A stretch of DNA of 64,000 nt from NCBI RefSeq assembly GCF_014171575.1, contig NZ_CP050453.1, forward strand, positions 682,001 through 746,000, written 5' to 3'. Under the pieces are notes generated by a model, which was not told the DNA's origin, ran no database searches, and was given only the letters and a program-made list of their open reading frames with translations. Of this stretch, positions 8,587 to 16,898 are shown piece by piece. A program made the translations under genes and the position numbers. Within the stretch, counting starts at the first letter, position 1, and each line of letters opens with the position of its first letter. The stretch is from Microbacterium sp. Se63.02b (GTDB lineage Bacteria; Actinomycetota; Actinomycetes; Actinomycetales; Microbacteriaceae).

Positions 8587-9387
8587 ATGACGTTCCCGCT
8601 CAACGACGAGATCGCCGCCGCCTTCGCGCAGTTCTTCTTCGGCGGCGGTAGCGGGCCGAGCCACTCCACGCTGTCACGACTCTTCGCGGGCGCCGGATAC
8701 GTCGACGCTGATCCCTACGACTTGAACACGCAGGCACCGAACAAGCAGCAGCGCGTCCTCGCGGTGTTCCGAGCGGCCGAGCGGCGGCCCGCGGGCGCGC
8801 TCGTTGACGGGATGCTCAACGCGCTCCGGCTCGACGGCGCGTTTGGGAAGTATGCCGACGACAAGCACGTCGCTGACCTGCACGCGGCGGTGACCCACGC
8901 CGGCTGGGCGCTCTCGGCGTACGGACGGCTCGAGTACGCGGGCGACATCCACCTCGAGACCGGCGGTCGCGCCGCGCTCGATGAACAGCTCGAGCGGCTG
9001 CGGCGGAACATCGACGACCCGGCGGCGCTGCTCGGCGGGGCGAAGGAGCTGCTCGAAGCCGTCGCGAAGTTCGTCCTCGAGGAGGGCAACCGCCTGCCGG
9101 AGCGCGCCGACTTCCCGGCGCTGGTGGCGCTCTCGTTCGAGAAGCTGGGGCTTCGCCCGGCGGTCGTCGACGACTCGGTCCCGGGCGCGAAGCAGGTCCC
9201 CTCGATCTACCAGTCGGCGAAGACCGTAGCATTCACCGTCAACGAGCTGCGGAATCTGCAGGGCACCGGCCACGGCCGGACGCTCCTCACCGGAGTGACT
9301 GCTGAGGCGGCGCGCTACGTCATCCGCGAGGTTGTACACGTCGCCGACCTGATGTTGTCGACGCACGACCGCCAGATGGGGCGGTAG
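8587..9387 (+). CDS. Abortive-infection (Abi_C/HEPN-type) protein
   Basis: A 266-residue soluble protein. The C-terminal third has NELRNLQGTGHGRTLLTG followed by AARYVIREVVHVADLML, matching the Abi_C pattern (RN-x-x-G-x-GHGR then a helix) found in AbiJ-like phage-defence proteins; this domain is a HEPN-like helical fold that may act as an RNase. The N-terminal part is not recognised. ATG 8587 follows GATGGAAGC; the upstream 79-codon open extension has no coding character. It stands next to the restriction-modification unit, supporting a defence role. Confidence 0.6.
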   Translation: MTFPLNDEIAAAFAQFFFGGGSGPSHSTLSRLFAGAGYVDADPYDLNTQAPNKQQRVLAVFRAAERRPAGALVDGMLNALRLDGAFGKYADDKHVADLHAAVTHAGWALSAYGRLEYAGDIHLETGGRAALDEQLERLRRNIDDPAALLGGAKELLEAVAKFVLEEGNRLPERADFPALVALSFEKLGLRPAVVDDSVPGAKQVPSIYQSAKTVAFTVNELRNLQGTGHGRTLLTGVTAEAARYVIREVVHVADLMLSTHDRQMGR

Positions 9388-9420
9388 GCAGGCGCGGCCG
9401 TCGGAGGCCTTCGGGCGCGG

Positions 9421-9645
9421 CTAAGCCACGTCGCTCAGTAACTGATTCACCCGGCTCCGGCTGACGCCGAGCGCCTCCTGGAGCTCCTTGATGGGCGTGC
9501 CAGCTGCGCGAAGCGCCTTGCACACCGCCGCTCGCTTGGCGAGCAGCTCGGCGTGCTCGGCCTCGTTCGCCTGCAGACGTGCGACGATGTCCACTGCCTC
9601 TTTCAGCAGGGTCACCCGTGTCTCGGCGCGCTCGACGGCGGTCAT
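9421..9645 (-). CDS. Small helix-turn-helix regulator, divergent from the R-M operon
   Basis: 74 residues: an N-terminal helix (TAVERAETRVTLLKEAVDIV) and a C-terminal HTH, PIKELQEALGVSRSRVNQLL. I chose ATG 9645 because the longer frame to 9711 runs through the inverted repeat at 9666-9703. A TATACA-like -10 lies about eight bases before the ATG, suggesting a leaderless transcript. Its position, opposite the methyltransferase-McrBC operon with a perfect dyad between, suggests a controller or autorepressor, comparable in role to C proteins of restriction systems. Confidence 0.6.
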   Translation of the reverse strand: MTAVERAETRVTLLKEAVDIVARLQANEAEHAELLAKRAAVCKALRAAGTPIKELQEALGVSRSRVNQLLSDVA

Positions 9646-9665
9646 GCGAACACTGTATAGCCATA

Positions 9666-9703
9666 TGCACATATCTGTACAACCTGCTGTACAGATATGT
9701 GCA
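9666..9703. promoter_or_regulatory. Perfect 16-bp inverted repeat (likely operator)
   Basis: TGCACATATCTGTACA (9666-9681) and TGTACAGATATGTGCA (9688-9703) are exact reverse complements separated by six bases (ACCTGC). The site is AT-rich against its surroundings and lies between the divergent HTH gene and the R-M operon, so it probably binds the HTH protein as two dimers or a tetramer. Confidence 0.75.
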
Positions 9704-9845
9704 ATGAGCATTACACTGAGTGGATGCCCCAGCCCAGCTCGCGCCGCGCCATCAAGGCGCAGTCGGACCCCCGCCGTATCGTCGCAACTATGACGCGGTC
9801 AATCTCTTGCGCGAAATCGCACCTCGAGCTCGACGGGGCAGGCCG

Positions 9846-10928
9846 ATGACGCTCATCACTGCCGCGAATGGCAATCTGTCAGCGGCGAGGGGGGCCAAGA
9901 AGGACGAGTTCTACACCCAGCTGGTTGACATCGAGAAGGAGCTCAGTCACTACCGGAAACACTTCGCCGGCAAGGTCGTCTACCTCAACTGCGACGACCC
10001 AAGGGTCAGCAACTTCTTCCGTTACTTCTCCGAGAACTTTGAGGCGCTGGGCCTGAAGCGACTCATCGCCACGTGCTACCAGAGCGAGGATCCGGGCCAG
10101 TTCAGCCGGGGCGACTCCTCGCGCGCTGTCTGGCTCGAGTACGACGGCGACAAGAACGGCAACCGCGTGCCGGACGCCAACGAGATCGGCGTGCGTCCTC
10201 TCAAGGGCGATGGCGACTTCCGGAGCGCCGAGAGCGTCGAGCTGCTGCGCCAAGCGGACATCGTCGTCACGAACCCGCCATTCTCGCTGTTCCGCGAGTT
10301 CGTCGCCCAGCTCGTCGAGCACGACAAGCAGTTCATCATCCTCGGGAACATGAACGCGCTCACCTACAAGGAGATATTCCCGCTCTTCCAGAACAACCAG
10401 ATGTGGTACGGCCCGAGCATCCGCAGCGGCGACCGCGAGTTTCGCGTGCCAGCCGACTACCCGCTTGAGGCTGCAGGGACCCGGGTTGATGCGGAGGGAA
10501 ACCGATACATTCGCGTCAAGGGCGTTCGTTGGTTCACCAACCTCGACTATGACGAGCGGCACCGAGACCTCGAACTGACTAAGCGATACCGCGAGGCCGA
10601 CTATCCGCGCTACGCGAACTTCGACGCAATCGAGGTCGGCAAAACCGCGGATATTCCGTCCGACTACGCCGGCCTCATGGGCGTCCCGATCACGTTCATC
10701 GACAAGTACAACCCAGAGCAGTTCGAGATCGTCGGGTCGAGCAAGACCTTGGGCCAGCCCATGTCCCAGATCGCCGAGAAGGGCACCTACCAGCAGGGCG
10801 GCCCACGGTTCTACCTGCCGACACCGCGCGGCTATCGACGCATGTACGACCGGATCGTCGTGCGAAACCGGCGCCTTTCGGGCGGGAATCGGGGATTGGA
10901 CGCGCGTGTCGTATCGCTACCTCGGTAA
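9846..10928 (+). CDS. EcoRI-type adenine-specific DNA methyltransferase
   Basis: A 360-residue N6-adenine methyltransferase resembling the M.EcoRI family. GAKKDEFYTQLVDIEKEL and the segment VVYLNCDDPRVSNFFRYFS form the AdoMet-binding start, and IVVTNPPFSLFREF at about residue 141 is catalytic motif IV (NPPF). ATG 9846 is chosen at MTLITAANGNLSAARGA; an in-frame GTG at 9720 would add 42 residues of weak coding character. It is the first gene of a five-gene R-M operon and should protect host DNA; it overlaps the second methyltransferase by 23 bases. Confidence 0.8.
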   Translation: MTLITAANGNLSAARGAKKDEFYTQLVDIEKELSHYRKHFAGKVVYLNCDDPRVSNFFRYFSENFEALGLKRLIATCYQSEDPGQFSRGDSSRAVWLEYDGDKNGNRVPDANEIGVRPLKGDGDFRSAESVELLRQADIVVTNPPFSLFREFVAQLVEHDKQFIILGNMNALTYKEIFPLFQNNQMWYGPSIRSGDREFRVPADYPLEAAGTRVDAEGNRYIRVKGVRWFTNLDYDERHRDLELTKRYREADYPRYANFDAIEVGKTADIPSDYAGLMGVPITFIDKYNPEQFEIVGSSKTLGQPMSQIAEKGTYQQGGPRFYLPTPRGYRRMYDRIVVRNRRLSGGNRGLDARVVSLPR

Positions 10929-11928
10929 TAAGACCAAGCTCGCTGACTGGATCGTCGGCGAGATCGCGGAAATCGTCCCTGCTGGGTCGAGCATCGCGGA
11001 CCCCATGTGCGGAACGGCCTCCGTGTCGCTCGCGCTCGCTCGTGCCGGCTACGACGTCACGGCCTCGGATGCGCTCACCTTCCCGGTAATTCACGCGCGC
11101 ACGCGGCTGCTCGCGAAGAAGCCTCCCGAGTTCAAGGTGTTCGGTGGCTACGCCGAGGCACTCGAGTGGATGCGCGCCGCCGAGCCTCGACGGGGGTACT
11201 TCTCCCGCGAGCTTGGAGCCGCGGGTGCCCCAGCAAACGGCCGGGCGCCGAGGCTCTACTTCTCCGCCGAGAACGCCGCGCACATCGACGGCGTGCGTGC
11301 GGGCATTCTCGAGCTCAGGGCGGCTGGTTCGCTCACTGAGCTCGAACACAGCGTCCTGCTCCAGCATCTACTGCTCGCGACGAACAAGGTAGCGAACATC
11401 AGCGGTACCTACGGGTACTTCCGCAAGACGCTATCGAGTACTGCCCTTCGCCCGCTCACCTTCGAGCCGCTCGAGTTCGAGACCACGCCGGGCGAGCACA
11501 CCGTGCTGCAGGGCTCCGTCGAGGATCTGGCGTCGTCGCTCCGAACGGAGGCGGTCTATCTTGATCCGCCGTACACGAAGCGCCAGTATGCCGGGAATTA
11601 CCACGTCCTCGAGACCCTCGCCCAGGAGGACGAGCCGGTGGCAGCAGGCGACGGCGGACTGCGTCCGTGGATGGACCAGGCCTCGGACTTCTGTTACCGC
11701 CGCAGCGCCGGTCGCGCTTTCCGGGCCACGATGGAGCGGCTCGATGCTCGCCACGTGTTCATCTCCTACAGTGAGGATGGACAGGTGAGTGGGGAAGAGT
11801 TGCTCTCGATCCTGGGAGACTTCGGCAAGGTCACCGTGCACGAGCAGCCGCATCTCCGCTACCGGAGCAACGACCGAGTCAAGGACGGATCCGTGCTGGA
11901 ACGTCTCTATCACGTGGAGGTCTTCTGA
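10906..11928 (+). CDS. D12-class N6-adenine DNA methyltransferase
   Basis: A 340-residue Dam-like enzyme. MSYRYLGNKTKLADWI at the N-terminus and IADPMCGTASVSLALARAG at about residue 31 are the AdoMet-binding segments; YLDPPYTKRQYAGNYH at about 219 is the DPPY catalytic motif. GTG start at 10906 overlaps the end of the EcoRI-type enzyme. Two different adenine methylases in one operon suggest an asymmetric recognition sequence needing one enzyme per strand, or two separate protected sites. Confidence 0.82.
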   Translation: MSYRYLGNKTKLADWIVGEIAEIVPAGSSIADPMCGTASVSLALARAGYDVTASDALTFPVIHARTRLLAKKPPEFKVFGGYAEALEWMRAAEPRRGYFSRELGAAGAPANGRAPRLYFSAENAAHIDGVRAGILELRAAGSLTELEHSVLLQHLLLATNKVANISGTYGYFRKTLSSTALRPLTFEPLEFETTPGEHTVLQGSVEDLASSLRTEAVYLDPPYTKRQYAGNYHVLETLAQEDEPVAAGDGGLRPWMDQASDFCYRRSAGRAFRATMERLDARHVFISYSEDGQVSGEELLSILGDFGKVTVHEQPHLRYRSNDRVKDGSVLERLYHVEVF

Positions 11929-11930
11929 GC

Positions 11931-12488
11931 ATGGCGCAGAAGCTGAACATCGAGCGCATCTGGTGGCGAAACGTCCAACCCGGCGAGTTCTATAACATCG
12001 AGCGCCACTATCAGATTCGCGGCGGTGGCGGTTCGCTGTACATCGAGGTCCCGGCGTCGATCGTGCCCGAGACGCTCGACTTTCTGGGGGTGGCCGGAAC
12101 GAACGTGGACGCCCTGCCTGCGATCACAATCCAGGCCGGGGTCGCTGGCGTGCCGGGGATCTCAGGACCGATTGAGTTTCAGCGTAAGGCGGGCGGACGG
12201 ATGCGGATCGCGCGGCAGAACCGGCAACAACCGAACTCGCAACGCCATCCGGCGTGGACCGTCGCTCGCGGATTCCCATCGGCACCGGACGATGTGCGGA
12301 ACAAAGAGGAGGCGCGTCCGTTCTTCCCCGAGGGCGGCCTGCGCATCTACATCGCGAAGACGGTTGAAGGTGACTACTACGCTGGCTTCACCAAGGGCGT
12401 CCGCCCCACTGCCATGGCGAGGAACGACCCGGCATGGGATCTGTACACGCAGGGCAAGACCGTGGGCGGAGTGATCGATGCGGGGTGA
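11931..12488 (+). CDS. Unknown protein of the R-M operon
   Basis: 185 residues, starting two bases after the D12 methylase stop. It begins MAQKLNIERIWWRNVQPGEF, has many beta-strand-like stretches (SLYIEVPASIVPETLDFLG), basic patches (RKAGGRMRIARQNRQQPNSQ) and aromatic residues, but no nuclease motif I can name. It precedes the McrB-like gene by eight bases. As that protein lacks the usual N-terminal DNA-recognition region, this one may recognise the target DNA in trans; that is inference. Confidence 0.65.
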   Translation: MAQKLNIERIWWRNVQPGEFYNIERHYQIRGGGGSLYIEVPASIVPETLDFLGVAGTNVDALPAITIQAGVAGVPGISGPIEFQRKAGGRMRIARQNRQQPNSQRHPAWTVARGFPSAPDDVRNKEEARPFFPEGGLRIYIAKTVEGDYYAGFTKGVRPTAMARNDPAWDLYTQGKTVGGVIDAG

Positions 12489-12496
12489 GGTGGAGC

Positions 12497-13678
12497 GTGG
12501 CTGACAAGATCGATGACATCTTTGCGTCGTGGGGCGCCGGACGAAACGTGTTGCTCTACGGTCCGCCGGCAACCGGCAAGACGCGGCTCATCAGCCAGCT
12601 CTTCCAGTCGCTGCAGGAGCCTCCGGAAGGCAGCCGCGGTATCCTGTTCGATCCCAGCGACGCCGCGTCGCCCTTCAGCCGACCCAAGCAGCCGATCACG
12701 ATCCCGCTCCCGGCGAAGGTCGTGTGGACCACGTTCCATCAGTCGTACGGCTACGAGGATTTCGTCCTGGGGCTCAGGCCGGCCATGGACGCCGAGGGCA
12801 CCCGCCTCGAGCCGTGGGCCGGCGTGTTCCTGGATGCGGCGATCGAGCTCGCGGACGACGACTCAAAGTACAACTCCGTGGTGATCTTCATCGACGAGGT
12901 GAACCGCGGAAACGCGGCACGCATCTTCGGCGAATTCATGACTTTTCTAGACTTCGACTACCGCGACGGCGGCAGCGTCCCACTCCCAGTGCCGCTCCGA
13001 CAGCTGACGTTTGCCGACGGTGCAAGCGAGCAGCTCCATCGGCCGGGTGGGGCGTCAACGACGATCCCCGACGGCTTTACCTTCCCGAGGCACGTCTACG
13101 TCGTCGCCACCATGAACAGCGTGGATCGCGCTGCGGTCCCGATCGACAGCGCGCTCGCGCGCCGGTTCGACCGGATCGAGATGCGGCCGGACCTTGACGC
13201 CCTCGCCGGTCATTGGGGCCTGGACACGACGGCGATCCCGACGCCGACTGAGGACAACTTGGAGACGTTGGACCCGTTCCAGACCGCATACCTCCTGCTC
13301 GATCGGCTCAACGTGGTCATCGCCTCCGACCTCGGCTCGGAGTTCGAGCTGGGCCACGGGCTCCTGACGCCGATTCCGGCGACGGTGACGCCCGCCGACG
13401 AATCCGAGCAGCCGATCTCAGAGACCGACGCCTGGCGAAGCCTGTCGAAAACCTGGGACGACGTGCTCTTCCCACAGCTCGAGGATCGATACTCGGGACG
13501 GCCCGAGCAGCTCATGCAGCTGCTCCACGTCGACACGGCGCCCCCGACGGGCGACTACGCGTGGACCCTGCGGGCGTCGAAGAGTGGGACTGCGCAGGCC
13601 CGTGCCCTCGCGCCGGTCCGGACGAGCGAGCTCCCGCTCGACACGATCAAACGATCCTTCAGGTGGCTGGCTCGGTAG
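12497..13678 (+). CDS. mcrB: McrB-like AAA+ NTPase of a restriction complex
   Basis: 393 residues. Walker A GPPATGKT is at about residue 22, Walker B VVIFIDEVNRGN near 130, and the ATMNSVDR sensor near 205, with SALARRFDRIEM after it; FIDEVNR and NSxDR are typical of McrB motors that translocate DNA for McrC. E. coli McrB carries about 160 residues of DNA-binding domain before the AAA+ module, but here the module begins almost at the start. GTG 12497 follows GAGGTGGAGC; the longer frame from 12434 overlaps the previous gene. Overlaps mcrC by 16 bases. Confidence 0.82.
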   Translation: MADKIDDIFASWGAGRNVLLYGPPATGKTRLISQLFQSLQEPPEGSRGILFDPSDAASPFSRPKQPITIPLPAKVVWTTFHQSYGYEDFVLGLRPAMDAEGTRLEPWAGVFLDAAIELADDDSKYNSVVIFIDEVNRGNAARIFGEFMTFLDFDYRDGGSVPLPVPLRQLTFADGASEQLHRPGGASTTIPDGFTFPRHVYVVATMNSVDRAAVPIDSALARRFDRIEMRPDLDALAGHWGLDTTAIPTPTEDNLETLDPFQTAYLLLDRLNVVIASDLGSEFELGHGLLTPIPATVTPADESEQPISETDAWRSLSKTWDDVLFPQLEDRYSGRPEQLMQLLHVDTAPPTGDYAWTLRASKSGTAQARALAPVRTSELPLDTIKRSFRWLAR

Positions 13679-14982
13679 TCGCGTCGCCGCGAATCCGACT
13701 CCAGGAGTACGGTGCCCCGGCGGTGCATCGAGTTGATGAGATCGACCTCGTCGCTCTGACCGAGGCGAACAAGCGCTGGCGACGCGCGCTTGGTCTCGCG
13801 AGCGATCCCATCCGGGTGGAGGACGTCGGCGACGGTCGCATACTGCTGCGGGCAGAGGCGGTCACCGGGCTCGTCAGGGTCGGAAGCACCGACATCGAGA
13901 TCGCTCCGAAGTTTCTTAGCACGGTCGAGGGCAGCTGGCAGACCGTGCTTTGGCGCATCCTCTCGATCGTCGAGGGCGGGCATGTCGACGACGCGTTCAC
14001 CACCGCACACGAACTGGCCGAGTTCTCGCTCCCCGACCTCCTCGCCGAGATGTTTCTGACGTCATACGCGAAGGGCGCTGCACGCGGCCTGCCTCGCGGT
14101 TATTGGACCGAAGCATCGTCCGGAACGGTGCTGCGCGGGAGCCTCGATGTGGCGCGCCTCGACCGGTGGATCTCACGCCCCTGGGAACTCCCGTACGTCG
14201 CCGACCTCCTCACCGACGACACCTCACTTGCACGGCTGCTGCGGTGGGCAGCGGACTGCCTTGCTGCGATCGTGAAGGCCCCCGGCCGGTCGCGCGCGAT
14301 GAGGGAAATCGCCGCTGGGCTATCTCATGTAGACCGGAGGCCGCCTCACCTCCTCGACGCGCAGCGGATCGTGCTGGGCACACAGCACCAAGGGCTCGAG
14401 CCGGCACGAATCGTGGGGCTCCTCCTACTTGAGGGTGCGGGCGTCCATCACGCCAGCGGTGAGCACGCTCTGTCGGGCTTTCTCTGGAACTCCGATGCGA
14501 TCTACGAGAACTACGTGTACTGGCTGTGCACCCGAGCCGCGAGTTCCCGCGGCGAGCGGGTGAGCAAGCACACGACGAAGTTCGGCGAGGTCATCGCAGG
14601 GCACGGCTCGCGACTTGAAACCACCCCCGATGTCGTCTTTCGAGACCATCAGAGCGCGGCGGTCGCCGTCATCGACTCCAAGTACAAGCGCGTTGGATCA
14701 CGCCCGAAGGCCCCGGACACGTATCAGGTCCTCACCGCGGGCCACGTCCTGGGCTGTCGCAGGGTCTCCTTGGCGTACCCAGTGGCCGAGCGTGCTGAGC
14801 CGACCGTGTGGCGCGTGCCGTCAGCTCTGGGCAGCGAGGACATCGAGCTGACCGCGCTGCCGCTCAACCTCATGGCGTTGGCTCATCCGGACGGCCCTCA
14901 GCTGCTCATCGAGACGATTAGCGCCTGGCTCGACGGCGAGTTGATTCCTCCGCCCGAGATGAGCCCTCCTGAGGCGCCATGA
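13663..14982 (+). CDS. mcrC: McrC-like endonuclease subunit
   Basis: A 439-residue partner of the McrB-like motor. The N-terminal half (GRILLRAEAVTGLVRVGSTDIEIAPKF) follows the McrC pattern, and near residue 325-340 PDVVF followed by VAVIDSKYKR is the PD-(D/E)xK nuclease core. Translation starts at GTG 13663 inside the end of mcrB. In LlaJI-type systems McrB/McrC-like subunits serve as the restriction arm of a system with its own methylases; the two upstream methylases suggest the same here rather than a stand-alone type IV enzyme. Confidence 0.8.
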   Translation: MAGSVVASPRIRLQEYGAPAVHRVDEIDLVALTEANKRWRRALGLASDPIRVEDVGDGRILLRAEAVTGLVRVGSTDIEIAPKFLSTVEGSWQTVLWRILSIVEGGHVDDAFTTAHELAEFSLPDLLAEMFLTSYAKGAARGLPRGYWTEASSGTVLRGSLDVARLDRWISRPWELPYVADLLTDDTSLARLLRWAADCLAAIVKAPGRSRAMREIAAGLSHVDRRPPHLLDAQRIVLGTQHQGLEPARIVGLLLLEGAGVHHASGEHALSGFLWNSDAIYENYVYWLCTRAASSRGERVSKHTTKFGEVIAGHGSRLETTPDVVFRDHQSAAVAVIDSKYKRVGSRPKAPDTYQVLTAGHVLGCRRVSLAYPVAERAEPTVWRVPSALGSEDIELTALPLNLMALAHPDGPQLLIETISAWLDGELIPPPEMSPPEAP

Positions 14983-15011
14983 GACCGGTCGTTATCCTCG
15001 ACTCCACCACC

Positions 15012-15034
15012 GTGAACGGCCGCCGTCCGTTCAC
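15012..15034 (+). terminator. Hairpin after the R-M operon
   Basis: GTGAACGG (15012-15019) and CCGTTCAC (15027-15034) are exactly complementary around a seven-base loop, 30 bases past the mcrC stop. No T run. Confidence 0.5.
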
Positions 15035-15155
15035 TCACGTGGATTTCTGAACGCGGAACACGCGCCAATGTCATCGAGAACGATGCTCAAACTCAGCCAG
15101 AGCGCTCGCTAGAGTCGGGATATTGGCGCTTACTGTCCGTACGCTGGTAACGGTG

Positions 15156-15833
15156 TTACTCGCTACTTGCGTTACCCGATTGCTGTCGCATGACAGGGTT
15201 CGCAGCCTCTACAACCGAGGCCAGTAGGTCAGCATCGCTTAGTTGCCGCAACGACGCTCGTTCCACAGCTTGCTCCATTGCAGGAACGACGGAGATGAAA
15301 GCTGCCGTGTCGATCTCAAACAGCTGTGGCTCCAACAACTCGCCGCCAACCCAGATCATGACTTCGAAGCCGCGGCGAACGACGGGACTCACGAAGACTT
15401 GCACGCGTCCTGGCTTCAGCAGGCACCAACGGTCTGAGCCGTCATGGCGCAGACTACGATCCGTGCGGGCAGACCTCCAGCCGCGCGAGCTTAGAATGAC
15501 GTCGAGCTCATCGTCCACTCCGTGCTCGTACTCGTCATCCGCTGAGTCATAGTCCTCGTCATCAAATCCGCATGCCTCGGGGGCCCTTTGCGGAGAGCCA
15601 CTGACCAACTCTCCGGCCTCTGGCACGATCGCCGCAAGTGCTTGACTGTGCGCGATATACACAGCAGCGACGAGGTCCGATACGTTCGTTTTCGCGTCTG
15701 GAGGAAGACTGTCCCACCGTGCGTGGTCGTCGCCTGTCAGCCGGGCCTGAGTATCGCTAAACCTCTTTGCCGTTTCATCGATGATGCGAACTTGGAAGGG
15801 ATCCATTTCATCTCGCCATGCGTTCCCTGTCAC
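15156..15833 (-). CDS. Hypothetical acidic protein
   Basis: 225 residues starting MTGNAWRDEMDPFQVRIIDE, with an Asp/Glu-rich linker (DDEDYDSADDEYEHGVDDEL) around residue 95 and a strand-rich C-terminal half. No motif recognised. The base composition around 15.1-17.6 kb is noticeably less GC-rich than the flanks, suggesting recent acquisition. It follows the 80-residue ORF on the same strand by 34 bases. Confidence 0.5.
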   Translation of the reverse strand: MTGNAWRDEMDPFQVRIIDETAKRFSDTQARLTGDDHARWDSLPPDAKTNVSDLVAAVYIAHSQALAAIVPEAGELVSGSPQRAPEACGFDDEDYDSADDEYEHGVDDELDVILSSRGWRSARTDRSLRHDGSDRWCLLKPGRVQVFVSPVVRRGFEVMIWVGGELLEPQLFEIDTAAFISVVPAMEQAVERASLRQLSDADLLASVVEAANPVMRQQSGNASSE

Positions 15834-15867
15834 GAGTGCTCCTTGATCTTTGGGGTTGCCGGCCGGA

Positions 15868-16110
15868 TCAACGCCGCCCGACGGTCTGGATAATCTTCAT
15901 AACCGTCTCGACGTCGCCTCCGTCTACGAGCCATGCATTCGAGTTTGGCGTGCGACTGCGATGAGGTTCCTCCTGCGGCGTGTGCATGAACTGTGCAGAG
16001 ATGAGCCATGCAGGGTCATCCGACAAGCGGACGATGGCGTCGACGAGGGCTTGCACGTCTTCGTGTGTCGGTCGTGAACCGTCGCCGTGCCCTCCGTTGG
16101 TTCGTGCCAT
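15868..16110 (-). CDS. Hypothetical 80-residue protein
   Basis: Begins MARTNGGHGDGSRPTHEDVQ, then a helix ALVDAIVRLSDDPAWLISAQ. It shares orientation with the 225-residue protein downstream, so they may be co-transcribed. Nothing indicates a function. 16111-16292 is an intergenic, AT-richer stretch between divergent genes that presumably holds their promoters. Confidence 0.4.
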   Translation of the reverse strand: MARTNGGHGDGSRPTHEDVQALVDAIVRLSDDPAWLISAQFMHTPQEEPHRSRTPNSNAWLVDGGDVETVMKIIQTVGRR

Positions 16111-16292
16111 GAGCTGAACGATATGTCATTGCCGCGGACTAAAACCACAAGTTTCGTGGAGTGCGGGATGCATTCCGAAAGGATTTCTACTCATGTATCA
16201 ATGAGTCCGCCATTTTTGCACGTCGCGACTCTGCGAATTGGCAGCTTTGCCTTTTCTGCGAGTGGTATTAACGCCATGTGAGGGATGGACAA

Positions 16293-16898
16293 ATGGACCA
16301 GCCGAGCGTCACGTCGTTGACGCCGAGCGAGCGCACGGTGACGCTGATCGCCTTGGACATCGATGGCGTGCTCAACGGCTTTAAGAACACTCGCGGAGAG
16401 CAACTGGCCGTGGCGGAAGTCGGTAGGTGGAAGATCCGCTGGAGGCCGCTGGTGGTCGGAAGGCTTCGAGCGATCCTCGCTCGCTCGGACGTCCAGGGCG
16501 CCTGGCTGACTACCTGGCTGGAGCAGCCGTGGTTACTCGACGAGTTCGAGGCTGCGCTCGGTCTCGACGGGCTGATGCCTCATCGCGCAGATCATCCCTC
16601 GGTGGATACTCGCGAGGGTAAGACGATCATCGACCAACGCTTTGACCAGAGCATCGCATTCGACTCGAACTCCGAGTGGTGGTGGAAGCGTCGGGCCGCT
16701 GAACTGCTTCTTGACCGTGTGCAGCCGGCGCGATTCGCATGGATCGACGATGAAATCGGGAACGTGGGCATCAAGGCCGACCCATGGGGACCGCAACAGA
16801 ATCATCAGCGCCTGCTCCTGCGGACAAGGTCCTTGCCGGGGCTCCTGCCGCGCGATCTGCAGCGGGTCGAAAGCTGGCTGAATGAGGACGCTCCCTAA
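16293..16898 (+). CDS. HAD-like hydrolase-fold protein
   Basis: 201 residues. LIALDIDGVLNGFK near the N-terminus is the DxDG-type nucleophile motif of HAD phosphohydrolases, AWLTTW resembles motif II, and FAWIDDEIGN supplies the acidic motif IV residues. The arrangement resembles the HAD domains found with RNA-repair proteins, but that is not certain. ATG 16293 has GAGGG eight bases upstream; GTG 16278 is the alternative. Isolated, with no obvious operon partner. Confidence 0.6.
   Translation: MDQPSVTSLTPSERTVTLIALDIDGVLNGFKNTRGEQLAVAEVGRWKIRWRPLVVGRLRAILARSDVQGAWLTTWLEQPWLLDEFEAALGLDGLMPHRADHPSVDTREGKTIIDQRFDQSIAFDSNSEWWWKRRAAELLLDRVQPARFAWIDDEIGNVGIKADPWGPQQNHQRLLLRTRSLPGLLPRDLQRVESWLNEDAP

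Noticed and set aside
9720..9845. N-terminal extension of the EcoRI-type methylase from GTG 9720
   Set aside because: The added residues are Pro/Arg-rich without coding character and begin within the regulatory region; ATG 9846 starts the recognisable sequence.
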